Position numbers and translations under genes: made by a program. Below the pieces are notes generated by a model. That model had not been told where the DNA came from. It did no database searches and saw only the letters and a program-made list of their open reading frames with translations. A stretch of 61,584 nt of DNA. Source: Chloroflexota bacterium. GTDB taxonomy: Bacteria; Chloroflexota; Limnocylindria; Limnocylindrales; CSP1-4. This document shows, piece by piece, positions 29,615 through 38,914 of this stretch; the stretch's first letter is position 1, and each line of letters opens with the position of its first letter. The DNA is taken from NCBI GenBank assembly GCA_004297395.1, contig SCUO01000072.1, positions 1-61,584 on the forward strand. The letters are read 5' to 3'.

Positions 29615-29645
29615 CCCGGGGGAGCGGCGGTGCCGCTCCCCCGGG
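29615..29645 (-). terminator. Strong intercistronic hairpin between dppA and dppB
   Basis: A perfect 14-bp stem (CCCGGGGGAGCGGC / GCCGCTCCCCCGGG) with a 3-nt loop. There is no U-tract on the minus strand, so it is more likely a 3'-end protecting or partial-termination element that raises the binding protein over the permease. Confidence 0.6.
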
Positions 29646-29671
29646 AAACGTTGCTCGAACGAGCGAATGCG

Positions 29672-31495
29672 CTACGGGGTGACGTACATCTCGGCGTACG
29701 GCCACGACCCATAGGGTGCCCACTGGTAGAGCGGCTGGACCTTCGTCCCGCCGAACGTCTGGCTCAGGCCGAACGTCGTCGGGATGACGTACACGCGCTC
29801 CATCGCGAGCGTGTTGAGCTCATGCCACATCTCCGCCTGGGCGTCGTGGTCGAGCTCGGCGATGGCTTCCTGGACCGCGTCGACGAAGTCCTCATCGTGG
29901 ACTCGCGAGAGGTTCCAGCCGCCCTTGTCGGTGAACAGGGGCGGGATGACGGTCGAAGCGTTCGGCCAGTCAGGACCCCAGCCGGCCCAACCGAACTCGT
30001 GGGCCGCCTCATCGTCGAAGACGATGCCGTAGTACTGGCCCGGCGGGATCGGGTTGGCCGTCACGGTGATGCCGGCCAGGCCGAGCGACGCGACGACGAT
30101 CGCGGCCTCCTGGTCCCGAACCGCGGTCTGCGGGTAGTCCCAGGTGAGGGCGGGCATCGGCTCGCCGGAGTCCGCGATGAGCTGCTTGGCGAATTCAGGA
30201 TCGCCCGTATCCGGGATTGCCTGGCCGAACAGGTCGGTCCACATCCCGGTCGGGGCGTACTGGTCGCCGAGGTTCGGCTTGATGACGCCGTCGCCGAGGG
30301 CGCCGGCGTAGTCGCCGCCGAGGTTGGCGCGGATCGCGTCCCGATCGAGGGCCACGGCCATCGCCTGGCGGTGCTTGACGTTCGAGATCTTGTTGGTGTC
30401 GATCCAGTAGTAGCGGGCGAACGGATCGAAGTCGCTCGTCGCGCGGGTGGCGAAGTCCGGGTTCGGAGTCTCAGGATCGGCGAAGACCGTCGAGAGGTTC
30501 TCGGGCTGGACCGAGCCGTACTGGATGGCGAAGGCGTCGTCGCCCTCGCTGGCGATGATGCGCTGGTCCATGACCTTGGCGTCGATGCCGAAGTCGACCT
30601 GCCACTTGTCGGGGTAGGCCTTCCGGACCGGATCGCTGGCCGGATCCCAGGCCTCGTTGCGGATGAGGGTCAGGTGGCCGCCGTTGCCCTGGGTGTACTC
30701 GTCGATCTTGTACGGGCCGTTCGACCACGGGCGGAGCGTGTACTGCTCGCCGGTGTCCTCGAGATCAGGATGGATGGCCGGATCCGGGACCGGGCTGAAG
30801 CCGAGGGTCACGGTGTAGTTGAAGTCCGCGACCGGCTGGTTCAGCTTGAAGGTGATGGTCTTGCCATCGCAGCTGACCGCCTCGTCGAAGAGCTCCTGGC
30901 CGGTCCCGTCGTACGGGCCGTAGTAGGCCTTCAGGAAGACCGAGTTGGGGTCGGCCTCGTCGGTGACGGGGTTGTCGGGGATGTCGATGTACTGGATCGC
31001 GTACGTCGGCCCGTTGACGATGATGTCATTGGCGTACGTTCGCGAGACGCCGTACTTGACGTCCTCACAGACGAGCTCCGAGCCGTCCTCCCAGGTCAGG
31101 CCGTCGCGGAGCGTGAAGCTCCACTCGGTGGCCTCGTCGTTGGCCTGGCCCGTGTCTGTCGCAAGATCGGGCTGGAGGGTGTTGGCCACCGCGTCGTCAT
31201 CCGTGTAGATGTACGACGTGAGCGACCGCATGATCGTGGCCCCGAAGAAGGCCAGATCCTCGCCGGTGTACGCCCGCTGGGGGTCGATGTCGTCGAACTC
31301 CTCAGCCTGGGTGAGCATGTAGATGGTGCCGCCGGTCTTGGCTTCCTCGGTGGGAGCCGGGGTGTCGTCGGGCCCGGGCGTCGTTGCCGCCGTCGGGCTC
31401 GGGGTGGTTTCGGTTCCGCCGCAGGCCGCCACGATCAGCCCAAAGCTGACACCAATGGCGAGAGCGCGACGCAACCATGCGTCTGTTCTGAGCAT
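29672..31495 (-). CDS. dppA: Peptide-binding lipoprotein of the ABC importer (SBP family 5)
   Basis: 607-aa extracytoplasmic solute-binding protein. The signal peptide ends in a lipobox (LIVAAC, lipidated Cys25), followed by a Thr/Pro linker and a family 5 binding fold (YMLTQAEEFDDIDPQRAYTG, WSFTLRDGLTWEDGSELVCEDVKYG, and NGPYKIDEY). Ligand peptide, nickel or another solute: the DppBCDF partners and lack of a His/Met-rich site favour peptides. ATG 31495 has a GGAGGAG site; the frame is open further upstream but those residues lack a signal sequence. Confidence 0.93.
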   Translation of the reverse strand: MLRTDAWLRRALAIGVSFGLIVAACGGTETTPSPTAATTPGPDDTPAPTEEAKTGGTIYMLTQAEEFDDIDPQRAYTGEDLAFFGATIMRSLTSYIYTDDDAVANTLQPDLATDTGQANDEATEWSFTLRDGLTWEDGSELVCEDVKYGVSRTYANDIIVNGPTYAIQYIDIPDNPVTDEADPNSVFLKAYYGPYDGTGQELFDEAVSCDGKTITFKLNQPVADFNYTVTLGFSPVPDPAIHPDLEDTGEQYTLRPWSNGPYKIDEYTQGNGGHLTLIRNEAWDPASDPVRKAYPDKWQVDFGIDAKVMDQRIIASEGDDAFAIQYGSVQPENLSTVFADPETPNPDFATRATSDFDPFARYYWIDTNKISNVKHRQAMAVALDRDAIRANLGGDYAGALGDGVIKPNLGDQYAPTGMWTDLFGQAIPDTGDPEFAKQLIADSGEPMPALTWDYPQTAVRDQEAAIVVASLGLAGITVTANPIPPGQYYGIVFDDEAAHEFGWAGWGPDWPNASTVIPPLFTDKGGWNLSRVHDEDFVDAVQEAIAELDHDAQAEMWHELNTLAMERVYVIPTTFGLSQTFGGTKVQPLYQWAPYGSWPYAEMYVTP

Positions 31496-31511
31496 GCTTC
31501 TCCTCCAGTTC

Positions 31512-31528
31512 GCCGGGATGGTCCCGGC
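31512..31528 (-). other. Small hairpin in the dppA 5' leader
   Basis: GCCGGGA-TGG-TCCCGGC, a 7-bp stem 16 nt upstream of the dppA start and just before its Shine-Dalgarno. A TATCAT hexamer (31541-31546, minus strand) could be a -10 box for a dppA-specific transcript. Possibly a stabilising 5' structure. Confidence 0.35.
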
Positions 31529-31619
31529 ACAACCGACGCGATGATATACACCACGAGCGCGGACGCGCGCTCGTCGAGGTGCCAGATTCAAGTCCTCCGG
31601 TTCGTGAAGGGGCCTCCCG

Positions 31620-32549
31620 TCACCGGGTGACCCGCGGGTCGAGCGCGTCTCGCAACGCGTCGCCGAGCAGGTTGAACGAGACGACGAGGATTGCCAGGAT
31701 GGTCCCCGGGATGAAGAGGTAGATCGGAACCTGGACGAAGTAGTTGACCGAGTTGGCGAGCATCGCCCCGAAGGTCGTATCCGGCGGGATGACGCCCACG
31801 CCGAGGAACGACAGCGCCGCCTCGAAACCGACGTAGGCCGGCAGGAGCAGCGTGGTGTAGACGATGATCGGGGCCCACAGGTTGGGCAGGATCTCGGTGA
31901 ACAGGATCCGGCGGCGGCTCGAGCCCATGGCCACGGCCGCCTCGACGAATTCCCGTTCGCGGAGGCTGATGACCTGGCCGCGCACGATCCGGGCCAGGTA
32001 CGGCCAACCGAAGACGCTGATGACCAGGATCAGGTAGACGATCCGGGACGGCGTGCCCGGCGGAACCCCGAATGCAATGATCCGGTCGGTGAGGACGTTC
32101 GAGAGGGCCAGGACGATCAGGATGAACGGGAACGCCAGGACGAGGTCCATGAAGCGCCCGATCAGCAGGTCCACCCAGCCGCCGGCATAGCCGGCGACGA
32201 TCCCGATGACGACGCCGATCGTGACCGTCAGCAGCGTCGCGGTCGTCGCGACCACGAGCGAGATCCGGAGGCCCCACAGGAGCTGCGACAGGAGGTCGCG
32301 GCCGGTACCCCACTCCACGCCCAGCGGGTGCTCGCCGCTGATCCCGCCGTTCGGCAGCACCGGCCGCCCGCCCTGGTTGCTGATCGAGTCGCGATCGAAG
32401 GCGTATGGATCGAGCCCGAGCGACGGACCGAGGATCGGCCCGAAGATGCCGATCAGGTAGTAGGCGATCAGAACGAAGAGGCAGACCATCGCGAGGCGGT
32501 CGCGGCGGAGGCGGGCCCATACGATCTGCCGGAGGCTTCGACCAACCAT
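31620..32549 (-). CDS. dppC: Dipeptide/oligopeptide ABC transporter permease (DppC type)
   Basis: 309-aa second permease with an N-terminal helix (about 20-41), five further helices, and the EAA loop REREFVEAAVAMGSSRRRI. The C-terminal LVVSFNLLGDALRDALDPRVTR is diagnostic of DppC. It is first in the operon, ahead of dppA and separated from dppB, an unusual order. It has its own promoter with almost no leader: -10 TATCCT ends 9 nt before the ATG and there is no clear Shine-Dalgarno. Confidence 0.94.
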   Translation of the reverse strand: MVGRSLRQIVWARLRRDRLAMVCLFVLIAYYLIGIFGPILGPSLGLDPYAFDRDSISNQGGRPVLPNGGISGEHPLGVEWGTGRDLLSQLLWGLRISLVVATTATLLTVTIGVVIGIVAGYAGGWVDLLIGRFMDLVLAFPFILIVLALSNVLTDRIIAFGVPPGTPSRIVYLILVISVFGWPYLARIVRGQVISLREREFVEAAVAMGSSRRRILFTEILPNLWAPIIVYTTLLLPAYVGFEAALSFLGVGVIPPDTTFGAMLANSVNYFVQVPIYLFIPGTILAILVVSFNLLGDALRDALDPRVTR

Positions 32550-32558
32550 GTCAGCGAG

Positions 32559-32586
32559 AGGATAGTGGTTGCGAAGCGTCCGTCAA
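32559..32586 (-). promoter_or_regulatory. Promoter of the dppCABDF operon
   Basis: TTGACG (32581-32586), 16-nt spacer, TATCCT (32559-32564) on the minus strand. Same -35 and spacing as the dcw promoter. Predicted start within 2-3 nt of the dppC ATG. Confidence 0.7.
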
Positions 32587-32648
32587 CCGACCAAATGGCA
32601 CGAACGCCGGGTCGGCGAGGTTGTCCAGACGGGTCGACATGGTGACGT

Positions 32649-33029
32649 TCAGGCCTCCGCGACGAGGCGTTCGTAGGCGGCGGGATCGAGGAGCCCGTCC
32701 ACCTGGCCTACGTCGGCGATCCGGACCCGGATCATCCAGCCATCCCCGAACGGTTGGGCGTTGACCAGCTCCGGCTGCGTCGCAAGCGCCTCGTTGACGG
32801 CGATGACCTCGCCCGCCAGCGGGGCGTACATGTCGCTGACCGCCTTGACTGATTCGACCACCCCGAACGTCGCGTGCTGCTCCAGCGACCGCCCGACCTG
32901 GGGCAGGTCGACGAAGACGACGTCCCCGAGCTGGTCGGCGGCGTACTGGGTCACCCCGACGGTCGCCTCGTCGCCATCGAGGCGGACCCACTCGTGGTCC
33001 TTCGTGTAACGCAGGTCGCCGGGGACCAT
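32649..33029 (-). CDS. gcvH: Glycine cleavage system H protein
   Basis: Lipoyl carrier shuttling the aminomethyl group between GcvP, GcvT and Lpd. 126 aa; the lipoylated lysine is K62 in ESVKAVSD, and LRYTKDHEWV at the N-terminus is typical. ATG 33029 has AGGAGG at good distance; a longer frame upstream is not needed. It follows gcvT by 99 nt. No gcvP is in the window. Confidence 0.96.
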   Translation of the reverse strand: MVPGDLRYTKDHEWVRLDGDEATVGVTQYAADQLGDVVFVDLPQVGRSLEQHATFGVVESVKAVSDMYAPLAGEVIAVNEALATQPELVNAQPFGDGWMIRVRIADVGQVDGLLDPAAYERLVAEA

Positions 33030-33128
33030 CGGGCCGGTTCCTCCTAGGTGGCGCCCCCGGCCGGAGCCGGAAGGCTGGTTCGAGACGTTCGAGGTGGCGC
33101 CGCGTCCGAACGCGGGCACCGGGCAGGG

Positions 33129-34244
33129 TCAGGTTGGACGCCGGTAGAAGGGCAGGGGCACGACGTGGGCGGGAACGCCTGTCCCGCGAATGTCGACGGC
33201 CAGCATCGTACCGGGTTCGGCATCGGCCGGAGCGACGTAGGCCATCGCGATCGCGCGGCCCAGGGTCGGCGACATCGTGCCGGACGTGATCACCCCGCTC
33301 GGGCTGGCGCCGTTCAGCACCGGATAGCCGTGCCGGGCGATGCCGCGCCCAGCCATCTCCAGGCCGACGAGGCGCTTTGCGGGGCCGTCGCGCTCGACCC
33401 TGGCGAGGGCGTCCCGGCCGACGAAGCCGCCCGGCTTGTCGAGCTTCACGACCCGGCCCAGGCCGGCGTCGAACGGGTTCGTCGAGCGGTCGAGCTCGTT
33501 GCCATACAGCGGCATGCCGGCCTCCAGGCGGAGGGTGTCGCGGGCGCCCAGTCCGCAGGGAGCGACGCCGGCCGCAGCCCCCGCGGCCTCGAGGGCCTTC
33601 CAGATCTCGATGCCCCGGTCCCACTCGACGAAGACCTCGAATCCTTCCTCCCCGGTGTAGCCGGTCCGGGCCACGAGGGCCGGAATGCCGGCCACGCTGC
33701 CCTCGGCGATCGCGTAGTAGCGGAGCCCGGCCAGGTCGACGTCGGTCAGCGGCCCGAGGACTCCGGCCGCCGCGGGTCCCTGGATCGCGACCAGCGAGGT
33801 CGCCAGCGAGCGATCGTCGAGGACCGCGCTCCAGCCGTGCAGCCGGGCCGCCAGCTCGTCGGACACGATCGCGGCATTGCCGGCGTTGGCGACCACCAGG
33901 AATCGGTCCGCCGCCAGGCGGTAGACGATCAGGTCGTCGATGATCCCCCCGTCCGGGGCGCAGATCATCGAGTACTGGGCCCGGCCCACGGCCAGCGTCC
34001 GCGGGTCCGAGACGACGGCCGCGGCCAGGGCGTCGCCGGCCGCAGCGCCCTCGACGAACAGCTCGCCCATGTGGGACAGGTCGAACAGGCCGGCCCGCTC
34101 GCGGACCGCGCGATGCTCCTCGATGATGCCGGTGTACTGGACGGGCATGAGCCAGCCGGCGAAGTCGATGAGCCGGGCGCCGAGGCGCCGGTGAACCTCG
34201 ACGAGGGCCGTCTCGTGGGCCGGGATCACCTCGGCATCGGTCAT
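33129..34244 (-). CDS. gcvT: Glycine cleavage system T protein (aminomethyltransferase)
   Basis: Transfers the aminomethyl carbon to tetrahydrofolate. 371 aa with DFAGWLMPVQYTGIIEEH, FDLSHMGEL, the ARTGYTGEEGFEVFVE folate-site region and GLGARDTLRLEAGMPLYGNE. ATG 34244 overlaps the Nudix stop by 4 nt. Together with gcvH it can feed one-carbon units into the formyl-THF pool used by the PurNH fusion, though the two loci are apart. Confidence 0.96.
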   Translation of the reverse strand: MTDAEVIPAHETALVEVHRRLGARLIDFAGWLMPVQYTGIIEEHRAVRERAGLFDLSHMGELFVEGAAAGDALAAAVVSDPRTLAVGRAQYSMICAPDGGIIDDLIVYRLAADRFLVVANAGNAAIVSDELAARLHGWSAVLDDRSLATSLVAIQGPAAAGVLGPLTDVDLAGLRYYAIAEGSVAGIPALVARTGYTGEEGFEVFVEWDRGIEIWKALEAAGAAAGVAPCGLGARDTLRLEAGMPLYGNELDRSTNPFDAGLGRVVKLDKPGGFVGRDALARVERDGPAKRLVGLEMAGRGIARHGYPVLNGASPSGVITSGTMSPTLGRAIAMAYVAPADAEPGTMLAVDIRGTGVPAHVVPLPFYRRPT

Positions 34245-34915
34245 CCGGCGCTCGCCTCCGTGCCAAGGGTCGGCAATGGGGCCGGACCGCCGGGCGCGCG
34301 GAGGGCGTTCGCAGCCGTCTCGACGAGGGCCCGCTCGGTGTCGAAGGTGAGCAGGCTGCGGGCGTCCTCGAACCGGACCCAGCGGACGCGCTCGAACTCG
34401 TGGTCGTGGCGGTCGAAGCCGCCGCCGACCGGTTCCATGAGGAAGTAGTGGACGGTCTTGTGGATCCGTGTCCCGCCCTGGACGAAGGTGTACTCGATCG
34501 AAGGCAGCGGCGAGACGATCCGAACCTTCAGGCCGGTCTCCTCCTCGACCTCGCGGATGGCCGTCTCCTCGACGCTCTCGCCCGGGTTCGGTGTGCCCTT
34601 GGGGAGCGTCCACGTCCCGCCGTGGCGATCGCCTTCGCGGCGCCGGAGGCCGGCCACGAGCGACGGGCGATCACCCTCGTTTCGGACGACGATCCCGCCG
34701 GCGGACGTCGCGGAGGCGGATCTCAGGGGCGCCACGGCGCCGGAGCGGCGCTCGATCGGCCCGGCGGCATCGAGCGCGACCAGGTCATCGAGACGACTGG
34801 GCGCGGTCGACCCGTCGCCGGTCGGCGCGTCCGCGTCGGCGTGATGGAGCGCGAGCCGGCCCGCAGTCGCGCGTACGGCGAGGCAGCTTCCTCGCGTATC
34901 TCCGTCGGGCGCCAC
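34241..34915 (-). CDS. Nudix hydrolase
   Basis: 224 aa as drawn from GTG 34915. The Nudix box (G-x5-E-x7-REVEEETGL, beginning GTPNPGESVEE) is complete, in a domain running from about residue 72 to 200, with TWTLPKG just before it. Substrate unknown; coupling to gcvT (4-nt overlap) does not identify it. The first about 65 residues have no recognisable domain, and a start at GTG 34735 (164 aa) would match a minimal Nudix protein better; neither has a good ribosome site. Confidence 0.8.
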   Translation of the reverse strand: MAPDGDTRGSCLAVRATAGRLALHHADADAPTGDGSTAPSRLDDLVALDAAGPIERRSGAVAPLRSASATSAGGIVVRNEGDRPSLVAGLRRREGDRHGGTWTLPKGTPNPGESVEETAIREVEEETGLKVRIVSPLPSIEYTFVQGGTRIHKTVHYFLMEPVGGGFDRHDHEFERVRWVRFEDARSLLTFDTERALVETAANALRAPGGPAPLPTLGTEASAG

Positions 34916-35055
34916 GCGGCGGCCCGGAACGCGGTGTCGACGCGCAGGCCGAGGTGGCGCTCCCGGGTCCGGGACGATGCTCGGGGGAACCGTGCCGCGG
35001 GGCGCGCTGCGTACTTCGCGGCGATGCTGTGCTCCATTGGCCGTATGGTAGCGCG

Positions 35056-36135
35056 TCAGTCCGGCCGCGCAAGGGAAGCACGCATCGCCGCGGCGGCCTG
35101 CGGTGCCAGCGCGCCCCGGCCCTCGGCGATGGCGATCTCGCGCTCTGCCGCCGCAGCGTACAGGGCGAGGGACGCCGGCGCGTGCTCCCGCAGCGTGGCA
35201 AGGTGGCGCTCCAGCGTGCCGACGTCGCCGCGGGTCATCGGACCAGTCAGGGCCTGGGCGATCCCCAGGGCCCGGGCGTTGGCCAGGGTCTGCTCGGCGA
35301 GCCGGCCGTAGATCGCGAGCGAGCCGGCCTCGTCGAGGCCGGCCACCCGTCCCAGCTCGGCGATGGCGTCGAGCAGGGCGATGAAGCCCCCGGCGGCGAG
35401 CACCGCGGCGGCGTGGTACGCGGCCTTGGTTCCCGGCGCGAGCCGTACTGCCTGGGCACCCAGGGCCTCGGCCATGCCGGCCAGCAGGTCGGCCAGCTGG
35501 TCGTCGCCCTCGATCGCCACGGTCGCGCCGTGGAGGGCCACGACCGCGAGCTCGGTGTCGGCAAAGGCGACGAGCGGATGGAACGCGCCCACCTGCGTCC
35601 CTGCCGCCATGGCCGGCGCGAGGGCCTCGGCGCCCAGGGCGCCCGAGGTGTGGATCATCGCCTGGCCGCTGTACATCCGGAGCTGGCTGGCGAGCGACGG
35701 GATGACATCGTCGGGAACGGCGAGGATCACGAGCTCGACCTCGTCGAGGAGGGCCGTCGCCTCAGCGAAGCCGCGCGCGCCCGGAACGAGCGACCGGAAA
35801 CGCTCCCGGCGGGCGGCGTCGCGCGAGGCCACGGCCCCCACCGGCCACCCGGCCCGAGCCAGGGCCACGCCCAGGGCCGTCCCGACGGCCCCGGCGCCGA
35901 CGATCCCGACGACCGGCGGCTCGCCAGGCCCGGAATGGACATGCGGGTGGGCGTGATCCGAGGCGTGGGTCTCGTCACCGTGCCGGTGCTGGCCCGGGGG
36001 TGGTGGGTCCAGGTCGATGCCCCGGTCGCGCAGCTCGCGCATCGTGGCGTCCGGGTCCGGGTCCGGGTCCGGGTGCGCGTCCGCGGCATCGGGGACGAGG
36101 CGGGCGAGCTCGTCGGGGTCCGGCCAGGCCCTCAC
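35056..36135 (-). CDS. Rossmann-fold/DUF2520 protein with Asp-Pro and His-rich N-terminus
   Basis: About 359 aa from GTG 36135. From about residue 75 it has a Rossmann domain (VVGIVGAGAVGTALGVALA) followed by a DUF2520 helical domain, resembling ProC or 6-phosphogluconate dehydrogenase-like reductases; function unknown. The N-terminal part is odd: a D-P tandem run encoded by CCGGGT repeats, then a segment with about eight His (DHAHPHVHSG). Start uncertain: ATG 36042 would remove most of the run. Family genes often neighbour panC, which is not seen here. Divergent from acnA. Confidence 0.78.
   Translation of the reverse strand: MRAWPDPDELARLVPDAADAHPDPDPDPDATMRELRDRGIDLDPPPPGQHRHGDETHASDHAHPHVHSGPGEPPVVGIVGAGAVGTALGVALARAGWPVGAVASRDAARRERFRSLVPGARGFAEATALLDEVELVILAVPDDVIPSLASQLRMYSGQAMIHTSGALGAEALAPAMAAGTQVGAFHPLVAFADTELAVVALHGATVAIEGDDQLADLLAGMAEALGAQAVRLAPGTKAAYHAAAVLAAGGFIALLDAIAELGRVAGLDEAGSLAIYGRLAEQTLANARALGIAQALTGPMTRGDVGTLERHLATLREHAPASLALYAAAAEREIAIAEGRGALAPQAAAAMRASLARPD
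36048..36075 (-). repeat. Hexanucleotide tandem repeat (CCGGGT)n within the DUF2520 gene
   Basis: About four and a half copies of CCGGGT encode alternating Asp-Pro in the DUF2520 protein. Copy-number change by slippage would add or remove whole DP units without shifting the frame. Confidence 0.7.
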
Positions 36136-36220
36136 CCGCCGCCTCGCCGCGGGCGCTCGGCTCGGGCGCGGTACGCTTGCACGGAGCGAGTGTAGCCAGC
36201 CCAGCAAAGGACAGAGCGCA

Positions 36221-38908
36221 GTGCCACCCCACGATCCCTTCGGCGCCCGAGGTCCGCTTGGGCATGGCTTTCCCGACCACTACCGGCTGGCAGCGATCAG
36301 CGACCAGATCGACCTCGGGCGAGCCCCGGTCACCCTGAAGATCCTGCTCGAGAACGCCCTCCGCCACGCCGGCGGCGGGATGGTCACCCCCGAGGACGTG
36401 GAGCGCCTTGCGAGCTGGCGCCCGGGTGCCGCTGGCGAGGCCGAGATCCCGTTCATGCCGTCGCGGGTGGTCCTCCAGGACTTCACCGGCGTGCCGGCCG
36501 TCGTCGACCTCGCCGCGATGCGCGATGCAATGGCCGACCTCGGCGGTGATCCCGGGCGGGTGAATCCGCTCGTCCCGGCCGACCTCGTCATCGACCACTC
36601 GGTCCAGGTCGACGCCTTCGGGACGCCGGCGGCGTTCGCCTTCAACGTGGCGCGCGAGTACGAGCGCAACGGCGAGCGCTACCAGCTGCTGCGCTGGGCC
36701 CAGACGGCGTTCCGCGACCTCCGGGTGGTACCGCCGGGGACCGGGATCATCCACCAGGTCAACCTCGAGTTCCTGGCGACCGTCGTGACCGACCGGGCGG
36801 ACGCCCACGGCCGAGTCGCCTTCCCCGACACCCTGATCGGGACCGATTCGCACACCACGATGATCAACGGCCTGGGCGTCCTGGGCTGGGGCGCCGGCGG
36901 CATCGAGGCCGAGGCGGCGCTCCTCGGCCAGCCCGTCTACCAGCCGATGCCCCGGATCGTCGGCGTCCGCCTGACCGGCGAGCTGCCCAGCGGCTCCACC
37001 GCCACCGACCTCGTCCTCGTCGTGACCGAGATGCTCCGGACGTTCGGCGTCGTGGAGTCGTTCGTCGAGTTCGCCGGCGACGGCCTGGCCGGGCTGTCGC
37101 TCGCCGACCGGGCCACGATCGCCAACATGAGCCCCGAGTTCGGGGCTACCTCGACCCTCTTCCCGGTCGACGACGAGACCCTCGCCTACCTCCGGCTGAC
37201 CGGCCGGTCGGCCGAGCGGATCGCCCTGGTGGAGCGCTACACGAAGGAACAGGGCCTGTGGCGGGAGCCCGGTCCCGGGCCCGAGTTCGATGCCCTGCTG
37301 ACCCTCGACCTGTCGAGCGTGGAGCCGTCCGTGGCCGGGCCGCGACGGCCCCAGGACCGGGTCATCCTGCCGGCCCTGCCGGCGAGCTTCCACACCGCCT
37401 TCCCGCAGACCGGCCCGGTCGAGACTCCCGCTGCGACGTTCCCGGTCGATGTCGACGGTGAGCATGGCGAGGTCGGCAACGGCTCGGTCGTCATCGCCGC
37501 GATCACGTCCTGCACCAACACCTCGAACCCGACGGTGATGGTGGGCGCCGGACTCCTCGCCAGGAACGCCATCGCCCGCGGCCTGACGGTCGCCCCGACC
37601 GTCAAGACGTCGCTCGCGCCGGGCTCGAAGGTCGTCACCCGCTATCTCGAGGCGGCTGGCCTGATGGCCCCGCTCGAGACCCTGGGCTTTGCCCTGGCCG
37701 GGTACGGTTGCACGACCTGCATCGGCAACTCCGGGCCCCTGGATACCCCGATCGCCGAGGCGATCCAGGACCACGAGCTGGTGGCCGCCGCGGTCCTGTC
37801 CGGCAACCGCAACTTCGAAGGCCGGATCCATCCGCTCGCCCGGGCCAGCTACCTGGCCTCGCCGCCGCTCGTCGTCGCCTTCGCTCTCGCTGGCACGGTC
37901 GACATCGACCTCAGCAGCCAGCCCCTGGGCATCGGCGACGACGGCAAGCCGGTGTTCCTCGCCGATGTCTGGCCGGGCGCCGACGAGATCCGCGAGGTGG
38001 TCCACGATTCGATCGACCCGGAGATCTTTCGCCAGACCTACGCGACGGTCTTCGACGGCGACGACCGGTGGCGGGCGCTGCCGATCCCCGAGGGTGACCG
38101 ATACGCCTGGGATCCGGCCTCGACCTACGTCGCCCGCCCGCCCTTCTTCGAGGGCATGACCGCCGAGCCCTCGCCGATCGCCCCGATCGCCGGCGCCCGG
38201 GCACTGGCCGTCCTCGGCAACAGCGTGACCACCGACCACATCTCCCCGGCCGGCTCGATCGCCGCGTCCTCGCCGGCCGGTGCCTGGCTCCAGGAGCAAG
38301 GGGTGGCTCCGCTCGACTTCAACTCGTACGGCTCGCGACGCGGCCACCACGAGGTCATGATCCGGGGCACGTTCGCCAACATCCGGCTCCGCAACAAGCT
38401 CGTAGAGGACCGCGAGGGGCCGTTCACCCGGCATTTCCCGGACGGCGCCGAGACGACGATCTTCGAGGCCGCGACCCGCTACGCCGCCGAGGGCATCCCG
38501 CTCATCGTCCTGGCCGGTCGCGAGTACGGGTCCGGCTCGTCCCGCGACTGGGCGGCCAAGGGCCCGCTCCTGCTCGGCGTCCGGGCGGTGATCGCCGAGA
38601 GCTACGAGCGGATCCACCGCAGCAACCTCGTCGGGATGGGCGTGCTACCGCTCCAGTACCTGCCGGGCGACAGCGCCGAGAGCCTCGGGCTCAGCGGTCG
38701 GGAGTCGTTCACCATCGACGGCGTCGCGGGCGGGCCGGAAGCCCGGAGCCGCCTTACGGTCCACGCCACCGAGGACGGCACGGGTCGGACGACGACGTTC
38801 GAGGTGGACTGCCGGCTCGACGGCCCGATCGAGGTCGACTACTACCGCCACGGCGGGATCCTCCAGGCAGTCCTCCGTCGCCTCGCCACCGAGTCCAAGG
38901 CCGGCTGA
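36221..38908 (+). CDS. acnA: Aconitate hydratase A
   Basis: TCA-cycle isomerisation of citrate to isocitrate through a [4Fe-4S] cluster. 895 aa, the IRP1/AcnA type. Cluster ligands C431 (SCTNTSNP) and C497/C500 (YGCTTCIGNSG) are present; the swivel domain carries REYGSGSSRDWAAKGP and SYERIHRSNLVGMGVLPLQ. GTG 36221 follows AAAGGACAG at good spacing; the longer in-frame extension into the DUF2520 promoter region is rejected. Confidence 0.97.
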   Translation: MPPHDPFGARGPLGHGFPDHYRLAAISDQIDLGRAPVTLKILLENALRHAGGGMVTPEDVERLASWRPGAAGEAEIPFMPSRVVLQDFTGVPAVVDLAAMRDAMADLGGDPGRVNPLVPADLVIDHSVQVDAFGTPAAFAFNVAREYERNGERYQLLRWAQTAFRDLRVVPPGTGIIHQVNLEFLATVVTDRADAHGRVAFPDTLIGTDSHTTMINGLGVLGWGAGGIEAEAALLGQPVYQPMPRIVGVRLTGELPSGSTATDLVLVVTEMLRTFGVVESFVEFAGDGLAGLSLADRATIANMSPEFGATSTLFPVDDETLAYLRLTGRSAERIALVERYTKEQGLWREPGPGPEFDALLTLDLSSVEPSVAGPRRPQDRVILPALPASFHTAFPQTGPVETPAATFPVDVDGEHGEVGNGSVVIAAITSCTNTSNPTVMVGAGLLARNAIARGLTVAPTVKTSLAPGSKVVTRYLEAAGLMAPLETLGFALAGYGCTTCIGNSGPLDTPIAEAIQDHELVAAAVLSGNRNFEGRIHPLARASYLASPPLVVAFALAGTVDIDLSSQPLGIGDDGKPVFLADVWPGADEIREVVHDSIDPEIFRQTYATVFDGDDRWRALPIPEGDRYAWDPASTYVARPPFFEGMTAEPSPIAPIAGARALAVLGNSVTTDHISPAGSIAASSPAGAWLQEQGVAPLDFNSYGSRRGHHEVMIRGTFANIRLRNKLVEDREGPFTRHFPDGAETTIFEAATRYAAEGIPLIVLAGREYGSGSSRDWAAKGPLLLGVRAVIAESYERIHRSNLVGMGVLPLQYLPGDSAESLGLSGRESFTIDGVAGGPEARSRLTVHATEDGTGRTTTFEVDCRLDGPIEVDYYRHGGILQAVLRRLATESKAG

Positions 38909-38914
38909 GCCACG

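Noticed and set aside
29630..31630. 666-aa plus-strand frame opposite dppA
   Set aside because: Antisense of a clear binding protein; translation is a Val/Asp/Gly/Arg-rich repeat of reversed codons.
34723..35037. 104-aa minus-strand frame beginning MEHSIAAKYAARP upstream of the Nudix gene
   Set aside because: Arg/Pro/Ser-rich shadow-type composition; its 3' half is out of frame within the Nudix coding region.
36180..36194. Leaderless GTG after TACACT for the DUF2520 gene
   Set aside because: TACACT-N6-GTG is present on the minus strand, but that GTG is out of frame with DUF2520; TACACT may still be an ordinary -10 box.
35975..38617. 880-aa minus-strand frame opposite acnA
   Set aside because: Aconitase on the plus strand is unambiguous with all cluster cysteines; the minus frame has no motif.
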